The notes beneath the pieces are model-generated. The model was given only the letters and a program-made list of their open reading frames with translations, had not been told where the DNA came from and did no database searches. From Dermacentor variabilis (Eukaryota > Arthropoda > Arachnida > Ixodida > Ixodidae), in NCBI RefSeq assembly GCF_050947875.1, contig NC_134569.1:261527100-261591099 (forward strand): 64,000 nt of DNA. Reading direction: 5' to 3'. Positions 10,942-24,990 of this stretch are shown piece after piece. The position numbers and the translations under genes are program-made. The first letter of the stretch is position 1. Each line of letters starts with the position of its first letter.

Positions 10942-11726
10942 GGAAGCAGATAGCGGGACGTTGGTCACGGGGAGTGGAAGACGACGAAAAAAACCGCTTC
11001 GCCTTCTTTTATCCCCTTCCCACTGCGGGCTGGTGGCGCAAGCGCGAAGCTGGCTCCGATAGCACCGAAGATTCTTGAACACCTCAGCTGCTGTAGGCAC
11101 ACGAGGAAGCAGATAGCGGGACGTTGGTCACGGGGAGTGGAAGACGACGACACAAGCCTGCGGATGCAAAGAACGTTGGTCAGTGTGTGTTCCTGTTGCC
11201 ACGACCCCTGCCAGAATAAGATGCCGGCACCGCTACGCCTCCTTTTATCCTCTTCCCACTGCGGGCTGGTGGCGCAAGCGCGAAGCTAGCTCCGAAAGCA
11301 CCGAAGATTCTTGAACCACGCAGCTGCTATAGGCACACGTGGAAGCAGATAGCGGGACGTTGGTCAGGGGGATTGGAAGACGACGACACAGGTCGCTGCA
11401 CCTCATTTTAACGTCTTCCCACTGCGGGCTGGTGGAGGAAGCGCTATGCTGGCTACGATAGCACGGATCATTCCTGAACCGCGCAGCTGCTGTAGGCACA
11501 CGTGGAAGCAGATAGCGGGACGTTGGTCACGGGGAGTGGAAGACGACGACACAAGCCTGCGGATGCAAAGAACGTTGGTCAGTGTTTGTTCCTGTTGCCA
11601 CGACCCCTGCCAGAATAAGATGCCGGTACCGCTGCGCCTCCTTTTATCCTCTTCCCACTGCGGGCTGGTGGCGGAAGCGCGAAGCTGGCTCCGATAGCAC
11701 CGAAGATTCTTGAACCACGCAGCTGC
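10942..11726 (+). repeat. Second copy of the block at 101-885
   Basis: Matches 101-885 at an offset of 10,841 bp. The shared variants include the CTTCGCCTTC form of the module junction and the CGATTGG/ACGTCTTCC variants. It begins 169 bp after the LINE 3' end. Confidence 0.8.
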
Positions 11727-12186
11727 TAAAGGCACACGTGGAAGCAGATAGCGGGACGTTGGTCACGGGGATTGGAAGACGACGACACAAGTCGCTGCAC
11801 CTATTTAACCTCTTCCCACTGCCGGCTGGTGGCGCAAGCGCAACGCTGGCTCGGATAGCACCAAATATTCTTGAACCGCGCAGCTGCTGTAGGCACACAT
11901 GGAAGGAGATAGCGGGACATGGGTGACGGGGAGTGGAAGACGACGACAGATGTCGCTGCGCCTCATTTTATCCTCTTCCCACTGCGGGCTGGTGGCGCAA
12001 GCGCAACGCATGCTCCGATAGCACGGAAGCTTCTAGAACCGCGCGGTTGCTGTAGACCGGGACATACGTGAAAGAAGACAGCGGGACGTTGGTCACGGGG
12101 AGTGCAAGACGACTACACAAGCCTGCGGATGCAAAGAACGTTGGTCAGTGTGTGTTCCTGGTGCCACGACCCCTGTCAGAATAAGG
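11621..12186 (+). repeat. 566-bp higher-order repeat, copy 1
   Basis: Three monomers (short, short, long) run from TGCCGGTACC to the next equivalent point. By eye they are identical to 12,187-12,752, including rare variants such as GCTGCTAAAGGC, CACCTATTTAACC and GGAAGGAG. Confidence 0.9.
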
Positions 12187-12752
12187 TGCCGGTACCGCTG
12201 CGCCTCCTTTTATCCTCTTCCCACTGCGGGCTGGTGGCGGAAGCGCGAAGCTGGCTCCGATAGCACCGAAGATTCTTGAACCACGCAGCTGCTAAAGGCA
12301 CACGTGGAAGCAGATAGCGGGACGTTGGTCACGGGGATTGGAAGACGACGACACAAGTCGCTGCACCTATTTAACCTCTTCCCACTGCCGGCTGGTGGCG
12401 CAAGCGCAACGCTGGCTCGGATAGCACCAAATATTCTTGAACCGCGCAGCTGCTGTAGGCACACATGGAAGGAGATAGCGGGACATGGGTGACGGGGAGT
12501 GGAAGACGACGACAGATGTCGCTGCGCCTCATTTTATCCTCTTCCCACTGCGGGCTGGTGGCGCAAGCGCAACGCATGCTCCGATAGCACGGAAGCTTCT
12601 AGAACCGCGCGGTTGCTGTAGACCGGGACATACGTGAAAGAAGACAGCGGGACGTTGGTCACGGGGAGTGCAAGACGACTACACAAGCCTGCGGATGCAA
12701 AGAACGTTGGTCAGTGTGTGTTCCTGGTGCCACGACCCCTGTCAGAATAAGG
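12187..12752 (+). repeat. 566-bp higher-order repeat, copy 2
   Basis: Head-to-tail second copy of 11,621-12,186 with no difference that I can see. The array reverts to diverged monomers at 12,753. This indicates a very recent unequal exchange or an assembly duplication. Confidence 0.9.
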
Positions 12753-15700
12753 TGCCGGTACCGCTGCGCCTCCTTTTATCCTCTTCCCACTGCGGGCTGG
12801 TAGCGCAAGCGCAAGGCTGGCTCCGATAGCACCGAAGATTCTTAAACCACACAGCAGGTATAGGCACACGTGGAAGCATATAGCGGGACGTTGATCACGG
12901 GGAGTGGAAGACGACGACACAAGCCGCTGTGCCTTCATTTCTCCTTTTCCCACTTCGGGCTGGTGCCGCAAGCGCTGCGCTGGCTCCGATAGCACCGAAG
13001 ATTCTTGAACCGCGCAGTTGGTGTAGGCCAGGTCACACGTGGAAGCAGATAGCGGGACGTTGGTCACGGGGAATGGAAGACGACGACACAAGCCTGCGGA
13101 TGAAATCAACCTTGGTCAGGGTGCGTTCTTGTAGTCACAACCGCTGGCAGAATAAGGTGCCGGTACCGATGCGCCTCCTTTTATCCTCTTCTCACTGCAG
13201 GCTGGTGGTGCAATCGCAAAGCTGGCTCCGATAGCACCGAGGATCCTTGAACCGCGCGGCTGCTGTAGGCTGTTACACACGTGCAAGTAGACAGTGGGAC
13301 GTTGGTCACGTGGAGTGGAAAAAGACGACACAAGCCAGCGGATGCAAAGAACTTTGGTCAGTGTGTGTTCCTGTTGTCACTACCGCTGCCAGAATAAAGT
13401 GCCGGTACCGCTGCGCCTACTTTTATCATCTTCTCACTGTAGGCTGGTGGCGCAAGCGCAACGCCGTCTCCGATAGCATCGAAGATCTTGAACCGCGCGG
13501 GTGCTGTAGGCCGGGACGCGCGTGAATGTAGATAGCAGGACGTTGGTCACGGGGAGTGGAAGACGACGACACAAGCCTGCGGATGCAAAGGACATTGGTC
13601 AATTTGCGTTTCAGTTGCCACGACCCCTGCCACAATAAGATGCCGGTAAAGCTGCGCCTCCTTTTATCCGCTTGCCACTGCGGGCTGGTGGCGCAAGCGC
13701 ATAGCTGGCTCCGATAGCACCGAACACTCTTCAACCGCGCTGTTGCTGTAGGTAGAAGTTGAAGCAGATAGCGGGACGTTGGTCATGGGGAGGGGAAGAC
13801 GACGACACAAGCCGATGTGCCTCCTTTTATTCTCTTCCCGCTGAGGCTGGTGACGCGAGCGCAATGCTGGCACTGAAGACCTGGAAGCAGAAAGCGGGCG
13901 TTAGTCACGGGGAGTGGAAGACGACGACAAAAACCGCTTCGCCTTCTTTTATCCTCTTCCCACTGCGGGCTGGTGGCGGAAGCGCAACGCTGGTTCCGAT
14001 AGCACCGAAGATTCTTGAACCACGCTGCTGCTATAGCCACAACTAGATGCAGATTACGGGACGTTGGTCTTGGGGAGTGGAAAACAACGACACCAGCCGC
14101 AGCGCCTCTTTTATCCTCTTCCCACTTCGGGCTGGTGGAGGAAGCGAATGCTGGCTCCGATAGCACGGAGCATTCTTGAATCGCGCAGCCGCTGTAGGCA
14201 CACGTGGAAGCAGATAGCGGGACGTTAGTCCCGGGGTGTGGAAGACGGCGACACAAGCCGCTTCGCCGTCTTTTATCCTCTTTCCACTGCGGGCTGGTGG
14301 AGCAAGCGCAACGCTAGCTCCGATAGCACCAAAGATTCTTGAACCGCGAAGCTGCTGTATGCACACGTGAAAAAACACAGCGGGACGTTGTTCACGGGGA
14401 GTGGAAGACGACGACACAAGCCTGGGGATGCGAAGAACTTTGGTCAGGGTGTGGTCTTGTTGCCACAACCGCTGCCAGAATAAGGTCCTGGTACCGCTGC
14501 ACCTCCTTTTATTCTCTTCCCACTGAGGGCTGGTGGCGCAAGCACAAAGCTGACTCCGATAGCACTGAAGATTCTTGAACCGCGCAGCTGCTGTAGGCCG
14601 GGGCACACGTGGAAGCATATAGAGGGACGTTGGTCATGGTGAGTGGAAGACGACGACACAGGCCCGCGCATGCAAACAACGTTGGTCAGTGTGAGTTCGT
14701 AATGCCACTACCGCTGCTAGAATAGGATGCCGGTACCGCTGCGCTTCCTTTTATCCTCTTCCCACTGTGAGCTGGTGGCGCAAGCTCAATGCTGGCTCCG
14801 ATAACACCGAAGCTTCTTGAACCGAGCGGCTGCTGCAGGCACACGTGGAAGCAGATAACGGGACGTTGGTCATCGGGAGTAGATGACAACTGCACTAGCC
14901 GCTGCGCCTCCTTGTATCCTCTTCCCACTGCGGGCTGGTGGCGCAAGCGCAACGCTGGCTCCGATAGCTGCGTATATTCTAGAACTGCTCAGCTGCTGTA
15001 GGCACACGTGGAAGCAGATAGCGAGGCGTTGGTTACAGGGAGTGGAAGACGACGACACAAGCCGCTGTGCCTCCATTTATCCTCCTCCCACTGCGGACTC
15101 TTGGCGCAAGCGCAAAGCTGGCTCCGATATCACGGAAGATGCTTGAACCGCGCGGCTGCTGTAGGCACACGTGGAAGCAGATAGCGGGACGTTGGTCACG
15201 GGGAGTGGAAGACGAGGACACAAGCCGCTGCGCCTTCTTTTCTCCTTTTCCCACTGCGGGCTGGGGGCGCAGGCGCAGCGCAGGCTCTGATAGCACCGAA
15301 GTTTCTTGAACCGCGCAGCTGCTCTAGGCCAGCGCACACGTGGAAGTACATAGCGGGACGTTGGTCACGGGGAGTGGAAGAGAACGACACAAGTCTGCGG
15401 ATGCAAAGAACTTTGGTCAGTGTGTGCTCCAGTTGCCACGACCCCTGCCAGAATAAGTTGCCGGTACCGCTGAGCCTCCTTTTATCCTCTTCCCACTGCG
15501 GGCTGGTGGCGCAAGCGCGAAGCTGGCTCCGATAGCACCGAAGATTGTTGAACCACGCAGCTGCTATAGGCACACGTGGAACCAGATAGCGGGACGTTTC
15601 TCACGGGGAGTGGTAGACGATGACACAAGCCTGCGGATGCAAAGAACGTTGGTCAGTGTGTGTTCCTGTTGCCACGGCCCCTGCCAGAATAAGATGCCGG

Positions 15701-15765
15701 TACCGCTGCGCCTCATTTTATCCTCTTCCCACTGCGGGCTGGTGGCGCTAGCGCAACGCTGGCTC

Positions 15766-18700
15766 CTATAGCACCGAAGATCCTTTAGCCACGCAGCTGC
15801 TATAGGGACACGTGGAAGCAGATAGCGGGACGCTAGTAACGGGGAGTGGAAGACGATGAGACATGTTGCTGCGCCTCATTTTGTCCTCTTCCCACTGCGG
15901 GCTGGTGGAGCAAGCGCAATGCTGGCTCCGATAGCACGGAACATTCTTGAACCGCGCAGCTGCTGTAGGCACACGTGGATGCAGATAGCGGGACGTTGGT
16001 CTCGGCGCGCGGAAGACGACGACGCAAGCCGCTGCGCCTCGTTTTATCCTCTTCCGACTGTGCGCTGGTGGCGCAAGCGAAACGCTGGCTCCGATAGCAC
16101 CGAAGACTCTTGAACCGCACGGCTGCTGTAGGCCGGGACACACGTGAAAGTAGATAGCGGGACGGTGGTCACGGGGAGTGGAAGAGGACGACACAAACCT
16201 GCGGATGCAAAGAACGTTGGTCAGTCTGTGTTCCTGTTGCCTTTACCGCTGCCAGATTAAGGTTCCGGTACCCCTGCGCCACCTTTTATCCTCTTCCCAC
16301 AGCGGGCAGGTGGCGCAAGCGCAACGCTGGCTCCGATAGCACCAAAGGTTCTTGAACCGCGCGGCTGCTGTAGGCACAAGTGTAAGCAGATTGCGGGACG
16401 TTGGTCACGGGGAGCGGAAGACGACGACACTAGCCGCTGGGCCTGCTTTTATACTCTTCCCACTGCGGGCTGTTGGCGCAAGCGCAAAGCTGGCTGCAAT
16501 AGCACAGAAGATTCTTGAACCGTGCAGCTGCTGAAGGCACACGTGGAAGGAGATATCTGGACGGGTTGTGGAAGACGACAAAACAAGCCTCTACGCGTTC
16601 TTTTATCCTCTTCCCACTGCGCGCATGTGGCGCAAGCGCAACGCTGGCTCCGATAGCGCCAAAGATTCTTGAACCACGCAGCTGCTATAGGCACACGTGG
16701 AAGCAGATAGCGGGACGTTCGTCACGGGGAGTGCAAGACGACGACACTAGCCGCTGCGCCTCCTTATATCCTCTTCCCACTGCGGACTAGTGGAGCAAGC
16801 GCAACGCTGGCACCGATAGCACCAAAGATTCTTGAAACGAGCAGCTGCTGTAGGCACATGTGGAAGCAGATAGCAGGACGTTTTTCACGGGGAGTGGAAG
16901 ACGACGACACAAGAACTTCGCCTTCTTTTATCCTTTAACCACTGCGGGTTGGTGGCGCAAGCGCAACGCTGGCTCCGATAGCACCAAAGATTCTTGAACC
17001 GCGCAGCTGCTGATAGCACACATGGAAGCAGATAACGGGACGTTGGTCACGGGGAGTGGAAGACGACGACACAAGCCGCTGCGCCTACTTTTACCTTCTT
17101 CCCACTGTGGACTGCTGGCGCAACCGCAAAGCTTGCTCCGATAGCTCCGAAGGTTCTTGAAAGGCGCAGCTGCTCTAGGCACACTTGGAAGCAGATAGCG
17201 GGACTTTGGTCACGGGGAGTGGCAGACGACGACACTAGCCGCAGCGCCTCCATTTATCCTCTACCCACTGCGGACTGGTGGAGCAAGGGCAACGCTGGCT
17301 CCGTTAGCACCAAAGATTCTTAAACCGCGCAGCTGCTGTAGGCAAGCAAGGAAGCAGGTAGCGGGACGTTGGTCACGGGGAATGGAAGATGACGACACAA
17401 GCCTGCGTATGCAAAGAATATTGGTCAGTGTGTGTTCCTGTTGCCACGATCCCTGCCAGGATAAGATGCCGGTACCCCTGCGCCTCATTTTATCCTCTTC
17501 CCACTGTGGGCTGGTGGCGCAACCGCAAATATGGCTGCGATAACATAGAAGATTCTTGAGCCGCGTACCTGCTCTAGGCCCACGTGGAAGCAGATAGCGG
17601 GACGTTGGTCACGGGGAGTGGAAGACCACGACATTAGCCGCTGCGCCTCCTTCTATCCTCTTCCCACGGCGGGCTGGTGGAGCAAGCGCAATGCTGGCTG
17701 GGATAGCACTTAAGATTATTGAACCGCGCAGCTGCTGTAGGCACTCGTGAAAGCAGATAGCGGGACGTTAGTCACGTGAAGTGGAAGACGGCGACACAAG
17801 ACGCTTCGCGTTCTTTTATCCTCTAACCACTGCGGGCTGGCGGCGCAAGCGCAATCTGGCTCCGATAGCACCGAAGACTCTTGCACCGCGCAGCTGTGTT
17901 AGGCCAGGGCACAAGTGGAAGCAGATAGCGCCACGTGGGTCACGCGGAGTGGAAGACGATGACACAAGCCTGCGGATGCAAAGAACGTTGGTCAGTGTGT
18001 GTTCCTGTTGCCACGACCCCTGCCAGAATAAGGTGCCGGTACCGCTGCGCCTCCTTTTATCCGCTTGCTACTGCGGGTTGGTGGCGGAAGCGCATAGCTG
18101 GCTCCGATAGCACCAAACACCCTTCAACCGCGCTGTTGCTGTAGGCAGAAGTGGAAGCAGAGAGCGGGACGTTGGCCATGGGGAGCGGAAGATGACGACA
18201 CAAGCCGCTGTGCCTCCTTTTATCCTCTTCCCACTGAGGCTGGTGGCGCGAACGCAACGCTGGCTCCTATAGCTCCGAAGATTCTTGAGCCCCGCAGCTG
18301 CTATAGGCACACGTGGAAGCAGATAGCGGGACGCTAGTGACGGGGAGTGGAAGACGATGAGACATGTTGCTGCGCCTCATTTTATCCTCTTCCCACTGCG
18401 GGCTAGTGGAGCAAGCGCAATGCTGGCTCCGATAGCACGGAACATTCTTGAACCGCGCAGCTGCTGTAGGCACACGTGGATGCAGATAGCGGGACGTTGA
18501 TCTCGGCGCGCGGAAGACGACGACACAAGCCGCTGCGCCTCCTTTTATCCTCTTCCGACTGTGCGCTGGTGGCGCAAGCATAATGCTGGCTCCGATAGCA
18601 CCGAAGACTCTTGAACCGCGCGGCTGTTGTTGGCCAGCGCACACGTGCAAGCAGATAGCGGGACGTTGGTCACGAGGAGTGGAAGACGACGACACGAGCC

Positions 18701-21700
18701 TGCGGATGAAAAGAACGTTATTCAGGGTGCGTTCTTGTAGTCACAACCGCTGCCAGAATAAAGTGCCGGTACCCCTGCGCCCCCTTTTATCCTCTTCCCA
18801 CTGCGGGCAGGTGGCGCAAGCGCAACGCTGGCTCCGATAGCGCCAAAGGTTCTTGAACCGCGCGGCTGCTGTAGGCGCAAGTGTAAGCAGATTGCGGGAC
18901 GTTGGTCACGGGGAGCGGAAGACGACGACACAAGCCGCTGCGCCTCCTTTTATCCTCATCCCACTGTGGTCTGATGGCCCAATCGCAACGCGAGCTCCGA
19001 TAGCACCGAAGATTCTCGAAACGCGCAGCTGCTGTAGGCACACATGGAAGCAGATACTGTGACGTTGGTCACGGGGTGTGGAAGACGACGACACAAGCCG
19101 CTGCGCCTCTTTTTATCTTCTTCGCACTGCAGGCTGTTGGCTCAAGTGCAAAGCTGGCTGCGAGAGCAGAGAAGCTTCTTGAACCGCGCAGCTGCTGGAG
19201 GCACACGTGTAAGCAGATTGTGGGAAGGGGTGTGGAAGACGATGACACAAGCCGCTACGCATTCTTTTATCCTCTTCCCACTGTGGGCTGGTGGCACAAG
19301 CGCAAAGCTGGCTCGGAAAGCACCAAAGATTCTTGAACCGCGCAGCTGCTCTAGGTACACGTGGAAGCAGATAGCAGGACTTTGGTCACGGGGAGTGGAA
19401 GACGACGACACTAGCCGCTGGGCCTCCTTTTATCCTCTTTCCACTTCGGACTGTTGGAGAAAGCGCAACGCTGGTTCCGACAGCACTTAAGATTCTTGAA
19501 AGGCGCAGCTGCTGTAGGCACGCGTGGAAGCAGATTGCGGGACATTGGTCACGGGGAGTGGAAGACGAGGACACAAGCCGCTGTGCCTCAATTTATCCTT
19601 TTTCTACACGGGCTGGTGGCGCAAGCGCAACGCTGGCTCCCGTAGCACCGAAGATTCTTGAACCACGCAGCTGCTATAGGCACACGTGGAAGCAGATAGC
19701 GGGACGTGGGTCACTGGGAGTTGAAGACGACGACACATGTCGCTGCGCCTCATTTTATCCTTTTCCCACTGAGGCTGGTGGCGCGAGCGCAACGCTGGCT
19801 CCTATAGCACCGAAGATCCTTTAGCCACGCAGCTGCTATAGGGACACATGGAAGCAGATAGCGGGACGCTAGTAACGGGGAGTGGAAGACGATGAGACAT
19901 GTTGCTGCGCCTCATTTTATCCTCTTCCCACTGCGGGCTAGTGGAGCAAGCGCAATGCTGGCTCCGATAGCACGGAACATTCTTGAACCGCGCAGCTGCT
20001 GTAGGCACACGTGGATGCAGATAGCGGGACGTTGATCTCGGCGCGCGGAAGACGACGACACAAGCCGCTGCGCCTCCTTTTATCCTCTTCCGACTGTGCG
20101 CTGGTGGCGCAAGCGTAACGCTGGCTCCGATAGCACCGAAGACTCTTGAACCGCGCGGCTGTTGTAGGCCAGCGCACACGTGGAAGCAGATAGCGGGACG
20201 TTGGTCACGTCGAGTGGAAGACGACAATACAAGCCTGCGGATGCAAACAACGTTGGTCAGTCTGTGTTCCTGTTGCCACTACCGCTGCCAGATTAAGGTT
20301 CCGGTACCGCTGCGCCACCTTTTATCCTCTTCCCACTGCGGGCAGGTGGCGCAAGCGTAACGCTCGCTCCGATAGCACCGAAGACTCTTGAACCGCGCGG
20401 CAGTAGTCGGCCAGCGCACACGTGGAAGCAGATAGCGGGACGTTGGTCACGGGGAGTGGAAGACGACGACACAAGCCTGCGGATGAAAAGAACGTTGGTC
20501 AGTCTGTGTTCCTGTAGCCACTACCGCTGCCAGAATTAGGTTCCGGCACCGCTGCGCCACCTTTTATCCTCTTCCCACTGCGGGAAGGTGGCGCAAGCGC
20601 AACGCTGGCTCCGATAGCACCAAAGATTCTTGAAACGCGCAGCTGCTGTAGGCACACGTGGAAGCAGATAGCGGGACGTTGGTCACGGGGAGTGGAAGAC
20701 GACGACACAAGAGCTTCGCCTTCTTTTATCCTTTAACCACTTCGGGCTGGTGGTGCAAGCGCAACGCTGGCTCTGATAGCACCGAAAATTCTTGTACCGC
20801 ACAGCTGCTCTAGGCACACGTGGAAGCAGATAGCGGGACGTTGGTCATGGGGAGTGGAAGCCGACGACACTAGCCGCTGCGCCTCCTTTTATCCTCTTCC
20901 CACTGCGGGCTGGTTGCGCAAGCGCAACGCTGGCTCCGATAGCACCAAAGATTCTTGAACCGCGCAGCTGCTGAAAGCACACATGGAAGCAGATAACGGG
21001 ACGTTGGTCACGAGGAGTGGAAGACGACGACACAAGCCGCTGCGCCTGCTTTTATCTTCTTCCCACTGTGGGCTGCTGGCGCTACCGCAAAGCTTGCTGC
21101 GATAGCACCGAAGGTTTTTGAAAGGCGCAGCTGCTCTAGGCACACGTGGAAGCAGATAGCGGGACTTTAGTCCCGGGGAGTGGCAGACGACGACACTAGC
21201 CGCTGCGCCTCCATTTATCCTCTTCCCACTGCGGACTGGTGGAGCAAGGGCAACGCTGGCTCCCACAGCACCGAAGATTCTTGAACCACGCAGCTGCTAT
21301 AGGCACACGTGGAAGCAGATAGCGGGACGTGGGTCACGGGGAGTTGAAGACGACGACACATGTCGCTGCGCCTCATTTTATCCTCTTCCCACTGAGGCTG
21401 GTGGCGCGATCGCAACGCTGGCTCCTATAGCACCGAAGATTCTTTAGCCACGCAGCTGCTATAGGCACACGTGGAAGCAGATAGCGGGACGCTAGTAACG
21501 GGGAGTGGAAGACGATGAGACATGTTGCTGCGCCTCATTTTATCCTCTTCCCACTGCGGGCTGGTGGAGCAAGCGCAATGCTGGCTCCGATAGCACGGAA
21601 CATTCTTGAACCGCGTAGCTGCTGTAGGCACACGTGGATGCAGATAGCGGGACGTTGGTCTCGGCGCGCGGAAGACGACGACACAAGCCGCTGCGCCTCC

Positions 21701-24700
21701 TTTTATCCTCTTCCGACTGTGCGCTAGTGGCACAAGCGTAACGCTGGCTCCGATAGCACCGAAGACTCTTGAACCGCGCGGCTGTTGTAGGCCAGCGCAC
21801 ACGTGGAAGCAGATAGCGGGACGTTGATCACGTGGAGTGGAAGACGACAACACAAGCCTGCGGATGCAAACAACGTTGGTCAGTCTGTGTTCCTGTTGCC
21901 ACTACCGCTGCCAGATTAAGGTTCCGGTACCGCTGCGCCACCTTTTATCCTCTAACCACTGCGGGCAGGTGGAGCAAGCGCAACGCTGGCTCCGATAGCA
22001 CCAAAGGTTCTTGAGCCGCGCGGCTGCTGTAGGCCGGGACACACGTGAAAGTAGATAGCGGGACGGTGGTCACTGGGAGTGGAAGACGACGACACAAACC
22101 TGCGGATGCAAAGAACGTTGGTCAGTCTGTGTTCCTGTTGCTACTACCGCTGCCAGATTAAGGTTCCGGTACCGCTGCGCCACCTTTTATCCTCTTCCCA
22201 CTGCGGGCAGGTGGCGCAAGCGCAACGCTCGCTCCGATAGCACCAAAGGTTCTTGAACCGCGCGGCTGCTGTAGGCACAAGTGTAAGCATATTGCGGGAC
22301 GTTGGTCACGGGGAGCGGAAGACGACGACACAAGCCGCTGCGCCTCCTTTTATCCTCATCCCACTGTGGTCTGATGGCCCAAGCACAACGCGAGCTCCAA
22401 TAGTACCGAAGGTTCTCGAACCGCGCAGCTGTTCTAGGCACACATGGAAGCAGATACCGGGACGTTGTTCACGGGGAGTTGAAGACGACGACACAAGCCG
22501 CTGCGCCTCTTTTTATCTTCTTCGCACTGCAGGCTGTTGGCGCAAGCGCAAAGCTGGCTGCGAGAGCAGAGAAGATTCTTGAACCGCGCAGCTGCTGGAG
22601 GCACACGTGGAAGCAGATAGTGGGACGGGGTGTGGAAGACGACGACGCAAGTCGCTACGCATTCTTTTATCCTCTTCCCACTGTGGGCTGGTGGCACAAG
22701 CGCAAAGCTGGCTCGGAAAGCACCAAAGATTCTTCAATCACGTGGATGCTGTATGCCGGGACACACGTGAAAGTAGATAGCGGGACGTTGATCACAGGGA
22801 GTGGAAGACGACGACACAAGCCCGCGGATGCAAAGACCGTTGGTCAGTGTGTGTTCTTGTTGCCACGACCCCTGCCAGAATACGGTGCCGGTACCGCTGC
22901 GACTCCTTTTGTCCTGTACCCACTGCGGGCTGGTGGCGCAGGCGCAAAGCTGGCTCGGATAGCACCGAAGATTTTTGAACCGCGCTGCTGTAGGCACAAA
23001 TGGGAGCAGATAGCGGGACGTTGGTCACGGGGAGTGGAAGACGACGACACAAGCCGTTGCGCCTCCTTTTATCTTCTTGCCACTGCAGGCTGTTGGCGCA
23101 AGCGCAAAGCTGGCTGCGATAGCACAGGAGGATTCTTGTACCGCGCAGCTGCTGCAGGTACACGTGGAAGTACATAGCGGTATGGGGTGTGGAAGACGAC
23201 GACATAAGCCGCTACGCCTTCTTTTATCCTCTTCCCAGCGTGGGCTTGTGGTGCAAGCGCAAAGCTGGCTCGGATAGCACCGAAGATTCTTGAACCGCGC
23301 AGCTGCTCTAGGCACACGTGGAAGCAGATAGCAGGACTTAGGTCACGGGGAGTGGAAGACGAGGACACAAGCCGCTGCGCCTCCTTATATCCTCTTCCCA
23401 CTGCGGACTGGTGGAGCAAGCGCAACGCTGGCTCCGATAGCACCAAAGATTCTTGAAACGCGCAGCTCCTGTAGGCACACGTGGAAGCAGATAGCGGGAC
23501 GTCGGTCGCGAGGAGTGGAAGACGACGACAAAAGAGCTTCGCCTTCTTTTATCCTTTAACCACTGCGGGCTGGTGGCGCAAGCGCCACGCTGGCTTCGAT
23601 AGCACCAAAGATTCTTAAACCGCGCAGCTGCTGTAGGCAAGCATGGAAGCAGGTAGCGGGACGTTGGTCGCGGGGAGTGGAAGATGACGACAAAAGCCTG
23701 CGTATGCAAAGAACATTGGTCAGTGTGTGTTCCTGTTGCCACGATCCCTGCCAGGATAAGATGCCGGTACCCCTCCGCCTCCTTTTATCCTCTTCCCACT
23801 GTGGGCTGGTGGCGCAACCGCAAATATGGCTGCGATAACATAGAAGATTCTTGAGCCGCGCATCTGCTCTAGGCCCACGTGGAAGCAGATAGCGGAACGT
23901 TGGTCACGGGGAGTGGAAGACCACGACATTAGCCGCTGCGCCTCCTTCTATCCTCTTCCCACGGCGGGCTGGTGGAGCAAGCGCAATGCTGGCTCGGATA
24001 GCACTTAAGATTATTGAACCGCGCAGCTGCTGTAGGCACTCGTGGAAGCAGATAGCGATACGTTAGTCACGTGAAGTGGAAGACGGCGACACAAGACGCT
24101 TCGCGTTCTTTTATCCTCTAACCACTGCGGGCTGGCGGCGCAAGCGCAATGCTGCCTCCGATAGCACCGAAGACTCTTGAACCGCGCAGCTGTGTTAGAC
24201 CGGGGCACAAGTGGAAGCAGATACCGCCACGTTAGTCACGTGGAGTGGAAGACGATGACACAAGCCTGCGGATGCAAAGAACGTTGGTCAGTGTGTGTTC
24301 CTGTTGCCACGACCCCTGCCAGAATAAGGTTCCGGTACCGCTGCGCCTCCTTTTATTCGCTTGCTACGGCGGGCTGGTGGCGGAAGCGCATAGCTGGCTC
24401 CGATAGCACCAAACACCCTTCAACCGCGCTGTTGCTGTAGGCAGAAGTGGAAGCAGAGAGCGGGACGTTGGCCATGGGGAGCGGAAGACGACGACACAAG
24501 CCGCTGTGCCTCCTTTTATCCTCTTCCCACTGAGGCTGGTGGCGCGAGCGCAACGCTGGTTCCTATAGCACCGAAGATTCTTTAGCCACGCAGCTGCTAT
24601 AGGCACACGTGGAAGCAGATAGCGGGACGCTAGTGACGAGGAGTGGAAGACGATGAGACATGTTGCTGCGCCTCATTTTATCCTCTTCCCACTGCGGGCT

Positions 24701-24990
24701 GGTGGAGCAAGCGCAATGCTGGCTCCGATAGCACGGAAGATTCTTGAAATGCGCAGCTGCAGTAGGCCACGTGGATGCAGATAGCGGGACGTTGGTCTCG
24801 GGGAGCGGAAGACGACGACACAAGCAGCTGCGCCTCGTTTTATCCTCTTCCGACTGTGCGCTGGTGGCGCAAGCGTAACGCTGGCTCCGATAGCACCGAA
24901 GACTCTTGAACCGCGCGGCTGTTGTAGGCCAGCGCACACGTGGAAGCAGATAGCGGGACGTTGGTCACGGGGAGTGGAAGACGACGACAC
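15766..24990 (+). repeat. Repeated marker block of about 430 bp at irregular multi-monomer spacing
   Basis: A block with the private variant GATGAGACATGTTGCTGCGC, usually followed about 150 bp later by TCTCGGCGCGCGGAAG (TCTCGGGGAGCGGAAG in the copy at 24,652), recurs. The first marker sits at 15,855, 18,356, 19,891, 21,514 and 24,652, and once more at 32,115 inside the 7.8-kb duplicate. The spacings are 2,501, 1,535, 1,623 and 3,138 bp. Neighbouring monomers also correspond, so these are diverging higher-order repeats that have gained and lost monomers. Confidence 0.8.

Noticed and set aside
22479..23177. 232-codon open frame, possible protein gene
   Set aside because: It reads through successive satellite monomers. 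The same DNA is open in other frames and on the other strand, and the predicted peptide is only the monomer translated in changing phases. A near-copy at 30,260 exists because of the 7.8-kb duplication.
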